NCBI GenBank assembly: GCA_015152555.1
Contig: SUTS01000003.1
Span: 1 to 64,000, forward strand
Reading direction: 5' to 3'
Origin: Cyanobacteria bacterium SIG26
GTDB lineage: Bacteria > Cyanobacteriota > Vampirovibrionia > Gastranaerophilales > Gastranaerophilaceae
DNA: 64,000 nt
In this document: one piece after another, positions 35,332-44,468 of the stretch
Numbering within the stretch: the first letter of the stretch is position 1
Layout: the number at the start of each line of letters is the position of its first letter
The notes under the pieces: generated by a model
The model's input: the letters and a program-made list of their open reading frames with translations, nothing else
Told to the model about the DNA's origin: nothing
The model's database searches: none
Made by a program: the position numbers and the translations under genes

Positions 35332-35880
35332 ATGAGAATTACTAGTATAACCCCAACCAATAATAACCCGAGTTTTGGACAAATCAAATTAGGTTCACAT
35401 CCACCAATTGATTTTGTATTAAAAAATGTAGCTAAAAAGAATGATTATATAAAACTTCAAAAACTTATAGAACAAGAAAACTATAATGATTGCGACGTCT
35501 TGTTAACCCACATTGAAAAAGTAGATGAAGAAATTATTGATGAAGATTTACTTTCAGGTAAACCATTTAAATACCTAAGAAATTGCAAACTTGTAGCAAT
35601 AGTTGGAAATCAAAAATTCACACAAACTTTATTTGAAACACCAATGCATATAATTGAAGAAGCTTGCAACTATGCTCAAAAAGTTAAAAATGAGCCTCTT
35701 TTAAAACACCGACACCGTAATCACTTGACAAAAGAGAATAAAGGGTTTTTCAAACGTCAGACAGATAACTTTAAAACAGTAATTGAATTACTAACTACAT
35801 CTGAACCTGATAAAAATAGAGGTCGTTTCTCCGAGGACATCAGAGAAGGACTTGCAAAAATGGCGGATACTTCTTATTAA
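35332..35880 (+). CDS. Hypothetical protein with NPSFG N-terminal signature (182 aa)
   Basis: A 182-aa soluble protein preceded by a strong Shine-Dalgarno AAGGAGG and a TATAAT (35303-35308). It starts MRITSITPTNNNPSFGQIKL. Short Ile/Thr/Asn-rich leaders ending in NPSFG are a recurrent N-terminus that I associate with Gastranaerophilales proteins of otherwise different sequence. The body is alpha-helical with Lys/Glu-rich helices and a basic HRHRNHLTKE segment near 125-135. No catalytic motif is recognised. The start is well supported; function unknown. Confidence 0.7.
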   Translation: MRITSITPTNNNPSFGQIKLGSHPPIDFVLKNVAKKNDYIKLQKLIEQENYNDCDVLLTHIEKVDEEIIDEDLLSGKPFKYLRNCKLVAIVGNQKFTQTLFETPMHIIEEACNYAQKVKNEPLLKHRHRNHLTKENKGFFKRQTDNFKTVIELLTTSEPDKNRGRFSEDIREGLAKMADTSY

Positions 35881-35927
35881 AATCGTTACAATAAGACCAA
35901 TAAAAAAACATATGCTAAAGTAATAAA

Positions 35928-37205
35928 ATGCTAAAGTTATTTAGACAGGATCATCCAAAAGGATTGTATTTGTTATTTTGCGTAGAAATGTGGGAAAGAT
36001 TTTCTTTCTACGGTATGCGTGCGCTTATCGTTTTATATATGATTGAAAATCTTATGTACACAACACAAAAAGCCGGCAATATTTATGGCTTATACACCGG
36101 ACTGGTATACCTCACCCCACTAATCGGAGGTTATCTTGCTGACAGATATTTGGGTCAAAGAAAATGTATAACAACCGGAGCTACATTAATGATCTTTGGG
36201 TTGTTTTTATTATCATTCGGGCCAAAAAGTCTATTCCTTTTATCATTATTTTTAATGATTATTGCTAACGGGTTTTTTAAATCTAATATCAGTTCTGTAC
36301 TTGGCCTATTATACGGAAATAATGACGAGAAAAAAGATTCTGCATACACAATTTTTTACATGGGGATAAACCTTGGAGCGTTTTTCTCGCCACTTATATG
36401 CGGGACATTGGCAGTAAAATACGGATATGAATATGGATTTGCCGCAGCAGGAATGGGGATGTTAATTGGTCTATTATGTTATAAACTTTTTGAGAATAAA
36501 TTACTTGGAGATTGCGGTTTAAAACCGGTTATAGCAGATAAAACACACTCTAACAATGAAGGGTTTAAATCAGAGAAACAAAAATCTCAATTTATTTCAT
36601 TGATTATTTTAATGCTTTTTACAATACCATTTTGGATATGTTTTGAACAAGCCGGTTCATCTTTAACACTTTTTGCGCAATATTTAACTGATAGAAACTT
36701 CTTTGGATACGAAATCCCAACCGGTTATTTTCAATCACTAAATCCTCTGTTTATAATAATACTTGCTCCGATTATATCAGTTTTATGGGGGAATTTACGA
36801 ACAAAACAGAAAGAACCGACATCTGTTGAAAAATTTGCCATTGCATTATTTTTAATATCATTATCATATATTATTATGGCATTTGCGGGTTATCTTTCAA
36901 AAACATCGCCGGTTTCACCATTATGGCTTATTATAGGTTATTTTATTATGACAGTAGCTGAATTATGCCTGTCTCCTATAGGACTATCTCTTGTTTCAAA
37001 ACTTGCGCCAAAAAAATTTCTATCTCTTACAATGGGATTATGGTTCTTAACCAGTTTTTTAGGCAATTTAGTTGCCGGAGTATTAGGAGGTTTATATGAA
37101 AAATTACAAACCGAACAATTATTCGGCATACTGTTTATTATCTCATTTACTGCATTTATACTTCTTTTATTAATTTTGCCAAAAATTAATAAAACTATAA
37201 AATAG
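35928..37205 (+). CDS. POT/PTR2-family proton-coupled di-/tripeptide transporter
   Basis: A 425-aa inner-membrane protein of the proton-dependent oligopeptide transporter family. The ExxERFxYY-type motif appears as EMWERFSFYGMRALIVLY in the first helix. LTPLIGGYLADRYLGQRK is the MFS loop 2-3 motif, and FYMGINLGAFFSPL is the second PTR2 signature. About 12 membrane segments can be traced. It is at the short end for the family (usual 450-500). It imports small peptides with H+. No Shine-Dalgarno is visible; a TATGCT hexamer ends 11 nt before the ATG. Confidence 0.92.
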   Translation: MLKLFRQDHPKGLYLLFCVEMWERFSFYGMRALIVLYMIENLMYTTQKAGNIYGLYTGLVYLTPLIGGYLADRYLGQRKCITTGATLMIFGLFLLSFGPKSLFLLSLFLMIIANGFFKSNISSVLGLLYGNNDEKKDSAYTIFYMGINLGAFFSPLICGTLAVKYGYEYGFAAAGMGMLIGLLCYKLFENKLLGDCGLKPVIADKTHSNNEGFKSEKQKSQFISLIILMLFTIPFWICFEQAGSSLTLFAQYLTDRNFFGYEIPTGYFQSLNPLFIIILAPIISVLWGNLRTKQKEPTSVEKFAIALFLISLSYIIMAFAGYLSKTSPVSPLWLIIGYFIMTVAELCLSPIGLSLVSKLAPKKFLSLTMGLWFLTSFLGNLVAGVLGGLYEKLQTEQLFGILFIISFTAFILLLLILPKINKTIK

Positions 37206-37241
37206 CTTTGAATTTCAACATGTTTAGATTTAAATAACAAT

Positions 37242-37589
37242 ATGCAAATACAAAGGATTCACTCTACAATAGGATTTAATAATAAACCTGAACAGGCAAA
37301 CCAACAAGCTCAACAAAAACCGGAGTTTATTGATAAATTGATGGCTCGAGTAAAAAATCAGCGAGATATTAACGACTGTGTAGCTGTGCCAAGAGGTATA
37401 TTTAAAGCTTATTTATGGATTATGGGCGGGTTTGGCTTACTTGGAATAAGTAGTGCCATACCAACAAAATTAAACCCTCTTAAAAAAACTTTAATTATTA
37501 CCGGCAATATTATGAATATAATCAGCGCCTTTTATTTTGCAAAACCTTTTGCATTCAAAGGTGCATCTCCTACTGTTGAAAAAAACTAA
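37242..37589 (+). CDS. Small membrane protein of unknown function (115 aa)
   Basis: A 115-aa protein with start MQIQRIHSTIGFNNKPEQAN, similar in style to the other short Ile-rich leaders with F-[GN] here. A polar Gln-rich segment (18-40) precedes two likely membrane helices (about 55-72 and 83-100; IMGGFGLLGISSAI and LIITGNIMNIISAFYF). No Shine-Dalgarno is seen. It ends 1 bp before the convergent serine dehydratase gene. Confidence 0.6.
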   Translation: MQIQRIHSTIGFNNKPEQANQQAQQKPEFIDKLMARVKNQRDINDCVAVPRGIFKAYLWIMGGFGLLGISSAIPTKLNPLKKTLIITGNIMNIISAFYFAKPFAFKGASPTVEKN

Positions 37590-37590
37590 A

Positions 37591-38472
37591 CTATTCACCA
37601 AACACTTGTTTTTTTATTTGTAAACCGGTTTTAGTTGTTGCAAGCCCTGCTTGAGAACTTTCTTTTAATGTTGGTGACATCAATGCGCCAGTTTGCTCCA
37701 TTGCATCAATAACCTCATCAATAGGAATCTTAGACTCAACACCAGCTAAAGCTAATTCAACCGCAGTAATAGCATGTACAGCAAGAAAAGGATTACGCTT
37801 AACACATGGTACTTCAACTAAACCTGCTACAGGATCACAAGTCAACCCCAGTAAATTTTTCAAAGCCAAAGCACTGGCATTTAAAACTTGATAGACACTA
37901 CCTCCACGCATCTGACAAACTGCAGCAGCAGCCATCGCGGAAGCTACACCACATTCTGCTTGACAACCCGCAACAGCACCTGCTAATGCAACCTTATTTG
38001 ATATAATTCTACCGACTTCGCCGGCAGTAATTAATGCATTTATCTGCTCAATTATTGAATAATTATACTCATCTGCTATAGCTATTAATGCAGCAGGTAA
38101 TATTCCACAAGAACCGGCCGTTGGACAAGCCACGATTCTTCCCATTCTGATATTCTCTTCACTTGTAGCAAGTGCGTATGTTAAAATCTTTTCAAAAACA
38201 GGACCTAATGCTGATTTTTCTGATTGATAACGCTGTTTTACCTTTGCACAATCTTGACCACACATCTTACTTAAAGATAATTCATCGTTTACCAATCCTG
38301 TTTGAATAGCCTCTTTCATGGCAAACAAACTTCTATTAGTAAAAGCTCTAACTTGATCGACAGTAATATCTGCACTTTGTGCCATATTTTCTTGAGCAAC
38401 TTCGTAAATTGATTTACTATTTGCAATACAAATTTTTAATAACTGTTCAAAAGTATTTATATTTTTATCCAT
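37591..38472 (-). CDS. sdaAA: L-serine dehydratase, iron-sulfur-dependent, alpha subunit
   Basis: A 293-aa subunit that deaminates L-serine to pyruvate. Cluster cysteines are visible in CPTAGSCGILPAAL, the GCQAECG segment and LTCDPVAGLVEVPC. Length is that of the two-subunit (Firmicutes-type) alpha chain. It follows the beta subunit by 3 bp, so the two form one unit. The pathway gives pyruvate and ammonia from serine in anaerobic amino-acid fermentation. Confidence 0.94.
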   Translation of the reverse strand: MDKNINTFEQLLKICIANSKSIYEVAQENMAQSADITVDQVRAFTNRSLFAMKEAIQTGLVNDELSLSKMCGQDCAKVKQRYQSEKSALGPVFEKILTYALATSEENIRMGRIVACPTAGSCGILPAALIAIADEYNYSIIEQINALITAGEVGRIISNKVALAGAVAGCQAECGVASAMAAAAVCQMRGGSVYQVLNASALALKNLLGLTCDPVAGLVEVPCVKRNPFLAVHAITAVELALAGVESKIPIDEVIDAMEQTGALMSPTLKESSQAGLATTKTGLQIKKQVFGE

Positions 38473-38475
38473 ATT

Positions 38476-39150
38476 CTAATTTTCCAACTTCTCAACATAA
38501 CTAACAAAATAAACTTCAGGAATTTCTTCTAATGTATTAATAATTTCAGAGTTTAATTCCCCATCAATACACAATGCCATTGAAGCTTCACGGCCCTTTG
38601 CACTTCTGTCACAAAATAATGATGCAATATTTATATTATGATACTGCATTAAAGATGTTACCTGCGAAATCATCCCCGGCATATCTTTATGGACAATTAA
38701 AACTGTATTGAACTTACCGGTTAATTTTACGGTAAAATCATCAATTTTACGTATTGCAATTTCTCCGGCACCAATTGATTCCCCAGATATAAACATTTTT
38801 CTGCCATCATTAGAATATAAAGTCATATCAACAGCGTTAGGATGCATTTTAAAATTATCTGAATATTCAAAAGAATAATCAACATCTTTTGCTATATCAG
38901 AATTAAAAATATCTTTAATTTGTCTGTCTGCAACACTTAAACCAAGAATTCCTGCCAAAAGCCCTTTCTCAGTTCCATGACCTTTTCCTGTGTGAGCATA
39001 AGAATTATATAATTTAAACACAACCTTATCCGGAGTTGTTTTATATATATTACGCGCCAACAGACCTAAACGAACAGCCCCTGCCGTATGAGAACTTGAT
39101 GGACCTATCATTACAGGTGAAATAATATCAAATAATGTCGATTTTTTCAT
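38476..39150 (-). CDS. sdaAB: L-serine dehydratase, beta subunit
   Basis: A 224-aa subunit. SPVMIGPSSSHTAGAVRLG is the substrate/allosteric signature. The C-terminal third (about 150-222, VLIVHKDMPGMISQVTSLMQ) is an ACT domain that binds serine or another ligand for control. It abuts the preceding small pilin-like gene without a gap and carries the RBS GAAGGG. Confidence 0.94.
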   Translation of the reverse strand: MKKSTLFDIISPVMIGPSSSHTAGAVRLGLLARNIYKTTPDKVVFKLYNSYAHTGKGHGTEKGLLAGILGLSVADRQIKDIFNSDIAKDVDYSFEYSDNFKMHPNAVDMTLYSNDGRKMFISGESIGAGEIAIRKIDDFTVKLTGKFNTVLIVHKDMPGMISQVTSLMQYHNINIASLFCDRSAKGREASMALCIDGELNSEIINTLEEIPEVYFVSYVEKLEN

Positions 39151-39375
39151 TTAATACCCTTCATACATATTTTTTTCAATATTTATTCTGTTTGATTTTA
39201 AATTTTCAATTTCTTGTATTTTATCATTAATTAGTTGTTGTTGAGTTTGTACCTGAGTGCTATGCTCTATATATTTATCAACAGGTGATTTCTTACCGAA
39301 AAACATTGTAACATAAAGCACTACTATGATAAATATAACTATTAACAATTCAAATAATCCAAACCCTTTTTGCAT
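39151..39375 (-). CDS. Short type IV pilin-like protein (74 aa)
   Basis: A 74-aa protein opening MQKGFGLFELLIVIFIIVVL. This is a prepilin-type leader: basic residue, Gly at the cleavage site, then Phe+1, Glu+5 and a hydrophobic helix (to about residue 27). After the helix there is only a short coiled, Gln/Asn/Lys-rich tail and no globular pilin domain. It could be a minor pseudopilin or a membrane-anchored assembly factor. It lies directly between a small secreted/membrane protein gene and sdaAB. Confidence 0.65.
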   Translation of the reverse strand: MQKGFGLFELLIVIFIIVVLYVTMFFGKKSPVDKYIEHSTQVQTQQQLINDKIQEIENLKSNRINIEKNMYEGY

Positions 39376-39377
39376 AA

Positions 39378-39683
39378 TTATTCCAACCTATTTCTTGTTA
39401 TATATGTCATAACAGCTTCATCTTTATCTTCGGGAGTTTTTAATGATAGTGAATTATTATCAAATAATAAAGATTTAGTTTTTACAAAAACCTTATTGTA
39501 TACAGATAACCCTACACTTAGAATAAGTGAAAACACTACGATAACACACATCACTAAAGTAAATTTCACAAGAGCTGATTTAATCTCCGGAGAAAAATCA
39601 ACCGCTGCAAATGCAAAGTTAGTAGTGCATAAGTGCACTACTAAAATTGCAAATATAAATCGATTTAAAAATTTAGTCTTCAA
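39378..39683 (-). CDS. Small exported membrane protein with TTG start (101 aa)
   Basis: The frame is open up to 39773 but overlaps the RNase gene there. The TTG at 39683 has a GAGGAG ribosome-binding site in the last codons of the RNase gene and begins 1 nt after its stop, which decides the start. The product has a signal peptide (KTKFLNRFIFAILVVHLCTT, cleavage near AFA-AVD) and one membrane helix (LVKFTLVMCVIVVFSLILSV). A short cytoplasmic or periplasmic tail follows. No family is recognised. It forms a coupled unit with the RNase gene and the short pilin-like gene. Confidence 0.6.
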   Translation of the reverse strand: MKTKFLNRFIFAILVVHLCTTNFAFAAVDFSPEIKSALVKFTLVMCVIVVFSLILSVGLSVYNKVFVKTKSLLFDNNSLSLKTPEDKDEAVMTYITRNRLE

Positions 39684-39684
39684 T

Positions 39685-41499
39685 CTACTCCTCGGATTTT
39701 TTTGAAGATTTTTTTGTCGTTTTTGAAGAGCCACGATTTGGACGTCTTGTCTTTTTCTTTGGTTCTTCATCAACCTTTGGTTCTTCTACCGGCTTAACTT
39801 CTTCTACCGGTGGTGTAATTTCTTCAACAACTTCAGCTTTTTTAGAAGCAGCCTTTCTTTTTCTTGATTTACCCTTGATTTTAGGTTCTTCTATTTGTGT
39901 ATCCAAAGCCTGAACTTCTGATTCAACATTAATTGCAGGTTGTTCTACTTCAACAATTTCAGGTGCTACAGTTTTTTCGTCAACCTGAATAACATCTTGT
40001 TGTTGTCTGTTTTTATCAAACTTATTACGTCTACCTTTGTTGCGTTTACTATTTTCTTTTTTCACAACTTCTTCAGTTGCAACAACAGAAGGCTCAGTTT
40101 CAATCACAAGTCGTTGTACTTGTTCTTGTACTTGTTCTTGCGGATGTTGATTAGCGTTATTATTGTTTTTATTGTTAAACTTATTATTCTTTTTATTACT
40201 TACAGGTAATTTTAATTTTGCAGCTTTTGCACGATATTCACCTTCTGCTGTTGGTGTAGCAAAATTAAAATCAATCACAGAGTAAGCACTGCCCTGACAA
40301 TGCGGACATTTTTTTGTAAATATTTCAGATAGAGATTGTCCTTGGCGATGACGAGTAAGCTCAACCAATCCTAAATCAGATAACTGTCCAACTTGTGGTT
40401 TTGCTTTATCAGGTTCAAGTGCTATTTCTAACTCTTCAAGCATTGCTAACTTATCCGCGCGAGAAATCATATCAATGAAGTCAATAATAATCATTCCGCC
40501 AATATTTCTCAAACGTAATTGACGCGCAATTTCATGTACTGCCTCAATATTTGTTTTTAAAATAGTTTCATCTTGGGTTGCCGAACTTACAAACTTACCA
40601 CTGTTAACATCAATAACTGTCAAAGCTTCTGTTTGTTGAATAAATAAATATCCGCCTGATGGCATTGGCACTTTAACATTTAACGCAGCCTTAATCTCTT
40701 TATGGATATCCATAGCAATCAATAACGGCTCATTACCTTTATATAATGTTACTTGAATACCTTTTGCCATGTGCCAATTTTGAAGAATAGATTGAACCCT
40801 ATTCATTGCAAACGGAGTATCAACAATAATTTCTTTTACATCATCAGTACAAGCCTCTCTGATTACACGGTAAAGTAAATCTTGATCTCTATAAATTAAA
40901 TTTGGTGGAGTTAAAGTTTCAGCAGATGTAATAATATTATTCCATTTTTCTAATAGAATTTCTAGATCTTCTTGAATATCAGCTTCTGACTGTCCTTCCG
41001 CTTCTGTTCTGATAATAACACCGACACCAACCGGCTTGATTAAATTAATAATAGCTTTTAACCTTGCTCTTTCTCTTGAATTTTCAATTTTTTTAGAAAC
41101 ACTTACACCAGGCTCATTTGGCATTAAAACCAAAAAGCGACCAGGTAAACTAATTTCGGTTGTAACTCTTGGGCCTTTATGTCCGGTTGGTTCTTTTACA
41201 ACCTGAACAACTAATTTCTGTTTTGGAGAAAGTTTTTCTTTTAATGAACCTTTACCCATAACATCTTGTGCGTGCAAAAAGCCCATTTTGTCAGTACCAA
41301 CATTCACGAATGCAGCATCAATACTTGGCAAAATATTATCAACAGTCGCCAAATAAACATCACCTAATAATACATCACCCCTATGTATAAAAAAGTCTGT
41401 AACTTTTTTATTTTCTAAAACAGCTGCAATATTGTCTCTTTCTGCAATAACAATCTTTTTCTCAATATGATTGTTAGAATTTCGATTTTTTTCACTCAT
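39685..41499 (-). CDS. rng: Ribonuclease E/G
   Basis: An endoribonuclease for rRNA and mRNA processing. It has an N-terminal S1 RNA-binding domain (RGDVLLGDVYLATVDNILPS onward) and a catalytic core with the metal Asp residues in ALTVIDVNSGKF and GMIIIDFIDM. The zinc-link KKCPHCQG follows the core. The last third is disordered, alternating basic (KNNKFNNKNNN) and acidic/Pro-rich segments, and may act as a scaffold as in RNase E. A start at 41523 is possible, but the ATG at 41499 (MSEKNRN) has the RBS AAAGGA, giving 604 aa. The upstream radical SAM gene is the usual neighbour in this family. Confidence 0.93.
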   Translation of the reverse strand: MSEKNRNSNNHIEKKIVIAERDNIAAVLENKKVTDFFIHRGDVLLGDVYLATVDNILPSIDAAFVNVGTDKMGFLHAQDVMGKGSLKEKLSPKQKLVVQVVKEPTGHKGPRVTTEISLPGRFLVLMPNEPGVSVSKKIENSRERARLKAIINLIKPVGVGVIIRTEAEGQSEADIQEDLEILLEKWNNIITSAETLTPPNLIYRDQDLLYRVIREACTDDVKEIIVDTPFAMNRVQSILQNWHMAKGIQVTLYKGNEPLLIAMDIHKEIKAALNVKVPMPSGGYLFIQQTEALTVIDVNSGKFVSSATQDETILKTNIEAVHEIARQLRLRNIGGMIIIDFIDMISRADKLAMLEELEIALEPDKAKPQVGQLSDLGLVELTRHRQGQSLSEIFTKKCPHCQGSAYSVIDFNFATPTAEGEYRAKAAKLKLPVSNKKNNKFNNKNNNNANQHPQEQVQEQVQRLVIETEPSVVATEEVVKKENSKRNKGRRNKFDKNRQQQDVIQVDEKTVAPEIVEVEQPAINVESEVQALDTQIEEPKIKGKSRKRKAASKKAEVVEEITPPVEEVKPVEEPKVDEEPKKKTRRPNRGSSKTTKKSSKKSEE

Positions 41500-41512
41500 A
41501 CTAATTCCTTTA

Positions 41513-44047
41513 CTATAACTCATGCAAAGACTCGGTTAAGAATTTCACGCGTTTGATATCAAATACAACACCTTCTGCAATAATATTCATCAAAACATCT
41601 GCACGCAAAGGCGGAGTATCAGACCCTTGACCGGTCTTTAATACTATGAACAGACATCCATCTTCAAAACGATGTGAGCCAATTGACCTCTTAATATCTG
41701 TTTTTTTAACTAAACCTTTTTTGTTTTTCTTCTCGACTAAAATCTCATCAGAAGACAAAACCTTTTCTGTATTATATACTAATTTTTCAAAATCGTAAAG
41801 AGGGGTATTATCACCTTGAAATATTTTTATTTGATACTCAGCCCAACAAGCAGTTTGGTCAATAGCAGGGGTTGATCTATCTATTTTTTCTACCAATAAA
41901 ACTTGAGATTGAGTTGGTAACACTTTTTGCAATTCTGATTTCACAAAATCAACCGATACATTTTCCCACAAGTCAATATCAACAAGTTCACATTCACTTT
42001 CGCAAAATAATGGTAACGCTATCCCCATAGAAATTCGCATTGTAGGATTATAACCGTATGAAAACGCCACCTTTAAATTTGAACGAGAAATTGCCTTAAA
42101 AAACGTATTTTGCCAATCCAAATGCGAAAAATACTTCAATATACCTGTTTTGGTTAATTTTACCCTGTATCTAAAAATATCTTTTACATTTTGAGGACAA
42201 ATCGAAGGGTCAACCGGTTCTTTTACAACTATCTGTTGCGCCTTGGCTGAAGCTTTAAAAGGTTCAGCCATATCCTTTGATACGCCAAAATTTTGACAAA
42301 CGCCGCAACCTACACAGTGTTGCTGACAAGTAGGCACAATATGAGGGGAATTTTCATCTATTGAATGAGCTTTATTATACTCAGAAACAAACCAGCTTTT
42401 ATTTATACCAATATCAATAAAATCCCACGGCAAATGACTATCGAGCTCATATTGTCTTTGAGCAAGCTTGTTTAAATCAATACCCAATTCTTCTGAGGTA
42501 TCGAACCAAACCTTTTTATCAAAATATTCACCCCACGCATCAAGATAGCAACCTTTTTTATACAAAGCTTCTATGTAAGCACATAAAGAGTCATCTCCCC
42601 TAGTCAAAACAGCCTCTAACAAAGAAACAAACTTTTCATGATAATTAACTTTTACGCCTTTTATGTGTTTTACCTGATCCATTAAATAATGAATATGCTC
42701 AGTTACCTTATTCAAATCCATTTGAGAACACCACTGGAACGGTGTAAATGGTTTTGGTACAAATATTGATAATGTACAAGTAATATCAAGAGAATGCTTT
42801 AAACCTTTCTCTTTCTTAATCAAACGTGACCGATACCGAATTTTTCTAAATAAATCCGCCATCTCATCCATATCTTGTAAAGTTTCAGTCGGTAAACCAC
42901 AAATAAAATAAAACTTAACCCTTGACCAACCGTTTTCATATAAAGTTAAAACGGCATCCATAATTTGTTCTTCTGTAATGTTTTTCTTTATAACATCTCG
43001 CAGTCTCTGACTACCGGCTTCAGGTGCTAATGTCATTGTGGATTTTCTTACACTTTGAACTAAATTAGCTAACTCTAAATTAAAGCCATCAATTCTTTGA
43101 CTTGGCAAAGAAACAGATACTTTTCTTTCATTAAAATCTACAGACAACTCTTTTATGACTTCATTTATATTCGCATAATCATTTGAAGATAATGATAACA
43201 AGGAATATTCATCATAACCCGTATTATCAACCAATTCTTTTGCAATTTTAATAATATCTTCTGCATTTCTTTCTCTAATTGGCAAAGTTACATGCCCAGG
43301 CTGGCAAAAACGACACATTCTGCCACAACCACGACGTATTTCAACAACTGCTCTGTCTTGAACTGAAGAAGAAAATGGTATCGGATAAGATTTTAATGCC
43401 GTGTCATAATTAAGTTGCGCAATACGCTTTCTTACATTTCCACCTACAGACTTTGACCAACGACCGGAATTTTCACCTTCACATAAGGCTTTAATTCTTT
43501 CATTACGCGGCAAACCTTTTGTATTTTCAATAATTTTACAAATCTCTAATATCGCGTCTTCACCGTCACCAATAACAAAAACATCAATAAAATCAGCTAG
43601 AGGCAATGGGTTATAACAACAAGGTCCACCGGCAATGATGATAGGATCATCATCCGTTCTATCCTCATTTCGATAAGAAATTCCGGACATTTCAAGCATC
43701 TTTAAAACTGTTGGATAAGACATTTCATATTGAAGCGAAAAACCTACAACATCAAAATCTTTTATTGCTTGCTTTGATTCTAAACCATAAAGTGTCTCCG
43801 GCTTAAAATCAGGTTCCGGAGCATAAACCCTATCACACATATACTCAGGGCAATTGTTTATAAGCTCATACAACACCCTTACCCCTAAATTAGAGATCCC
43901 GATTTCATACTTATCAGGAAATGCAAGCGCGACTTTTACACTTGCACTATTAAAATCTTTATTATGAGATAAATACTCGCCACCGACATACTGATACGGT
44001 TTAAAACATTTAAACAAACTTTCATGATATTTACTAAAAAAACACAT
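41513..44047 (-). CDS. B12-binding-like radical SAM protein fused to a DUF2344 domain
   Basis: An 844-aa protein of the TIGR03960 group. The N-terminal part (about 35-200) resembles a cobalamin-binding fold (AFPDKYEIGISNLG... FDVVGFSLQYEMSY). The radical SAM cluster motif CGRMCRFC is at 241-248, and TLAPEAGSQRLRDVI is typical of the barrel. A Cys-rich stretch QHCVGCGVCQNFGV (near 600) may hold another cluster. The C-terminal DUF2344 domain starts YRVKLTKTGILKYFSHLDW. The substrate is unknown; genomic pairing with RNase E/G suggests a tRNA/rRNA-related role. The ORF end overlaps the longer possible RNase start. Confidence 0.88.
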   Translation of the reverse strand: MCFFSKYHESLFKCFKPYQYVGGEYLSHNKDFNSASVKVALAFPDKYEIGISNLGVRVLYELINNCPEYMCDRVYAPEPDFKPETLYGLESKQAIKDFDVVGFSLQYEMSYPTVLKMLEMSGISYRNEDRTDDDPIIIAGGPCCYNPLPLADFIDVFVIGDGEDAILEICKIIENTKGLPRNERIKALCEGENSGRWSKSVGGNVRKRIAQLNYDTALKSYPIPFSSSVQDRAVVEIRRGCGRMCRFCQPGHVTLPIRERNAEDIIKIAKELVDNTGYDEYSLLSLSSNDYANINEVIKELSVDFNERKVSVSLPSQRIDGFNLELANLVQSVRKSTMTLAPEAGSQRLRDVIKKNITEEQIMDAVLTLYENGWSRVKFYFICGLPTETLQDMDEMADLFRKIRYRSRLIKKEKGLKHSLDITCTLSIFVPKPFTPFQWCSQMDLNKVTEHIHYLMDQVKHIKGVKVNYHEKFVSLLEAVLTRGDDSLCAYIEALYKKGCYLDAWGEYFDKKVWFDTSEELGIDLNKLAQRQYELDSHLPWDFIDIGINKSWFVSEYNKAHSIDENSPHIVPTCQQHCVGCGVCQNFGVSKDMAEPFKASAKAQQIVVKEPVDPSICPQNVKDIFRYRVKLTKTGILKYFSHLDWQNTFFKAISRSNLKVAFSYGYNPTMRISMGIALPLFCESECELVDIDLWENVSVDFVKSELQKVLPTQSQVLLVEKIDRSTPAIDQTACWAEYQIKIFQGDNTPLYDFEKLVYNTEKVLSSDEILVEKKNKKGLVKKTDIKRSIGSHRFEDGCLFIVLKTGQGSDTPPLRADVLMNIIAEGVVFDIKRVKFLTESLHEL

Positions 44048-44060
44048 ACTATCCTACTTC

Positions 44061-44408
44061 TTAAGCTAAATCCTCAGGGAAATACTTATCAATCTCGATG
44101 ATTGCACCATCTAATGTATTTTCTTCAAACGATTTCATAAACTTAAATAATTCTGAATTTGGGACATCATAACTATATAATACAATTTCCCCATCTAATT
44201 CCCGCATTACAGTAACCATATAATGACATTTTTTAGCGTATTTTAATAAATTCTCTTTATTAAATTTATTACCGTTAGTATCCTTTTTTAGTTTTACATA
44301 ATTAAATCCGGCAAAAAACTTAACTTTATCATTTGATTCAGAACTTATAACATTTTTCTTATGATTAGAAAATAAATTTATTACTTTTTTGTTAATCTCG
44401 TTTGACAC
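44061..44408 (-). CDS. Hypothetical protein, GTG start (115 aa)
   Basis: A 115-aa alpha/beta protein that starts at GTG (44408) with a near-perfect GGAGGG ribosome-binding site. Strands VKFFAGFNYVKLKK and YMVTVMRELDGEIVLYSYDV surround helices, ending with an acidic EIDKYFPEDLA. No signal peptide or family is recognised. It is downstream of the 99-aa repeat protein and 13 bp before the radical SAM gene, so it is possibly cotranscribed with both. Confidence 0.6.
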   Translation of the reverse strand: MSNEINKKVINLFSNHKKNVISSESNDKVKFFAGFNYVKLKKDTNGNKFNKENLLKYAKKCHYMVTVMRELDGEIVLYSYDVPNSELFKFMKSFEENTLDGAIIEIDKYFPEDLA

Positions 44409-44468
44409 AAAATCCCTCCAATTCTATTAAACAATAGAATTTCAAAAAAGTCTAAATATTAAGATATA

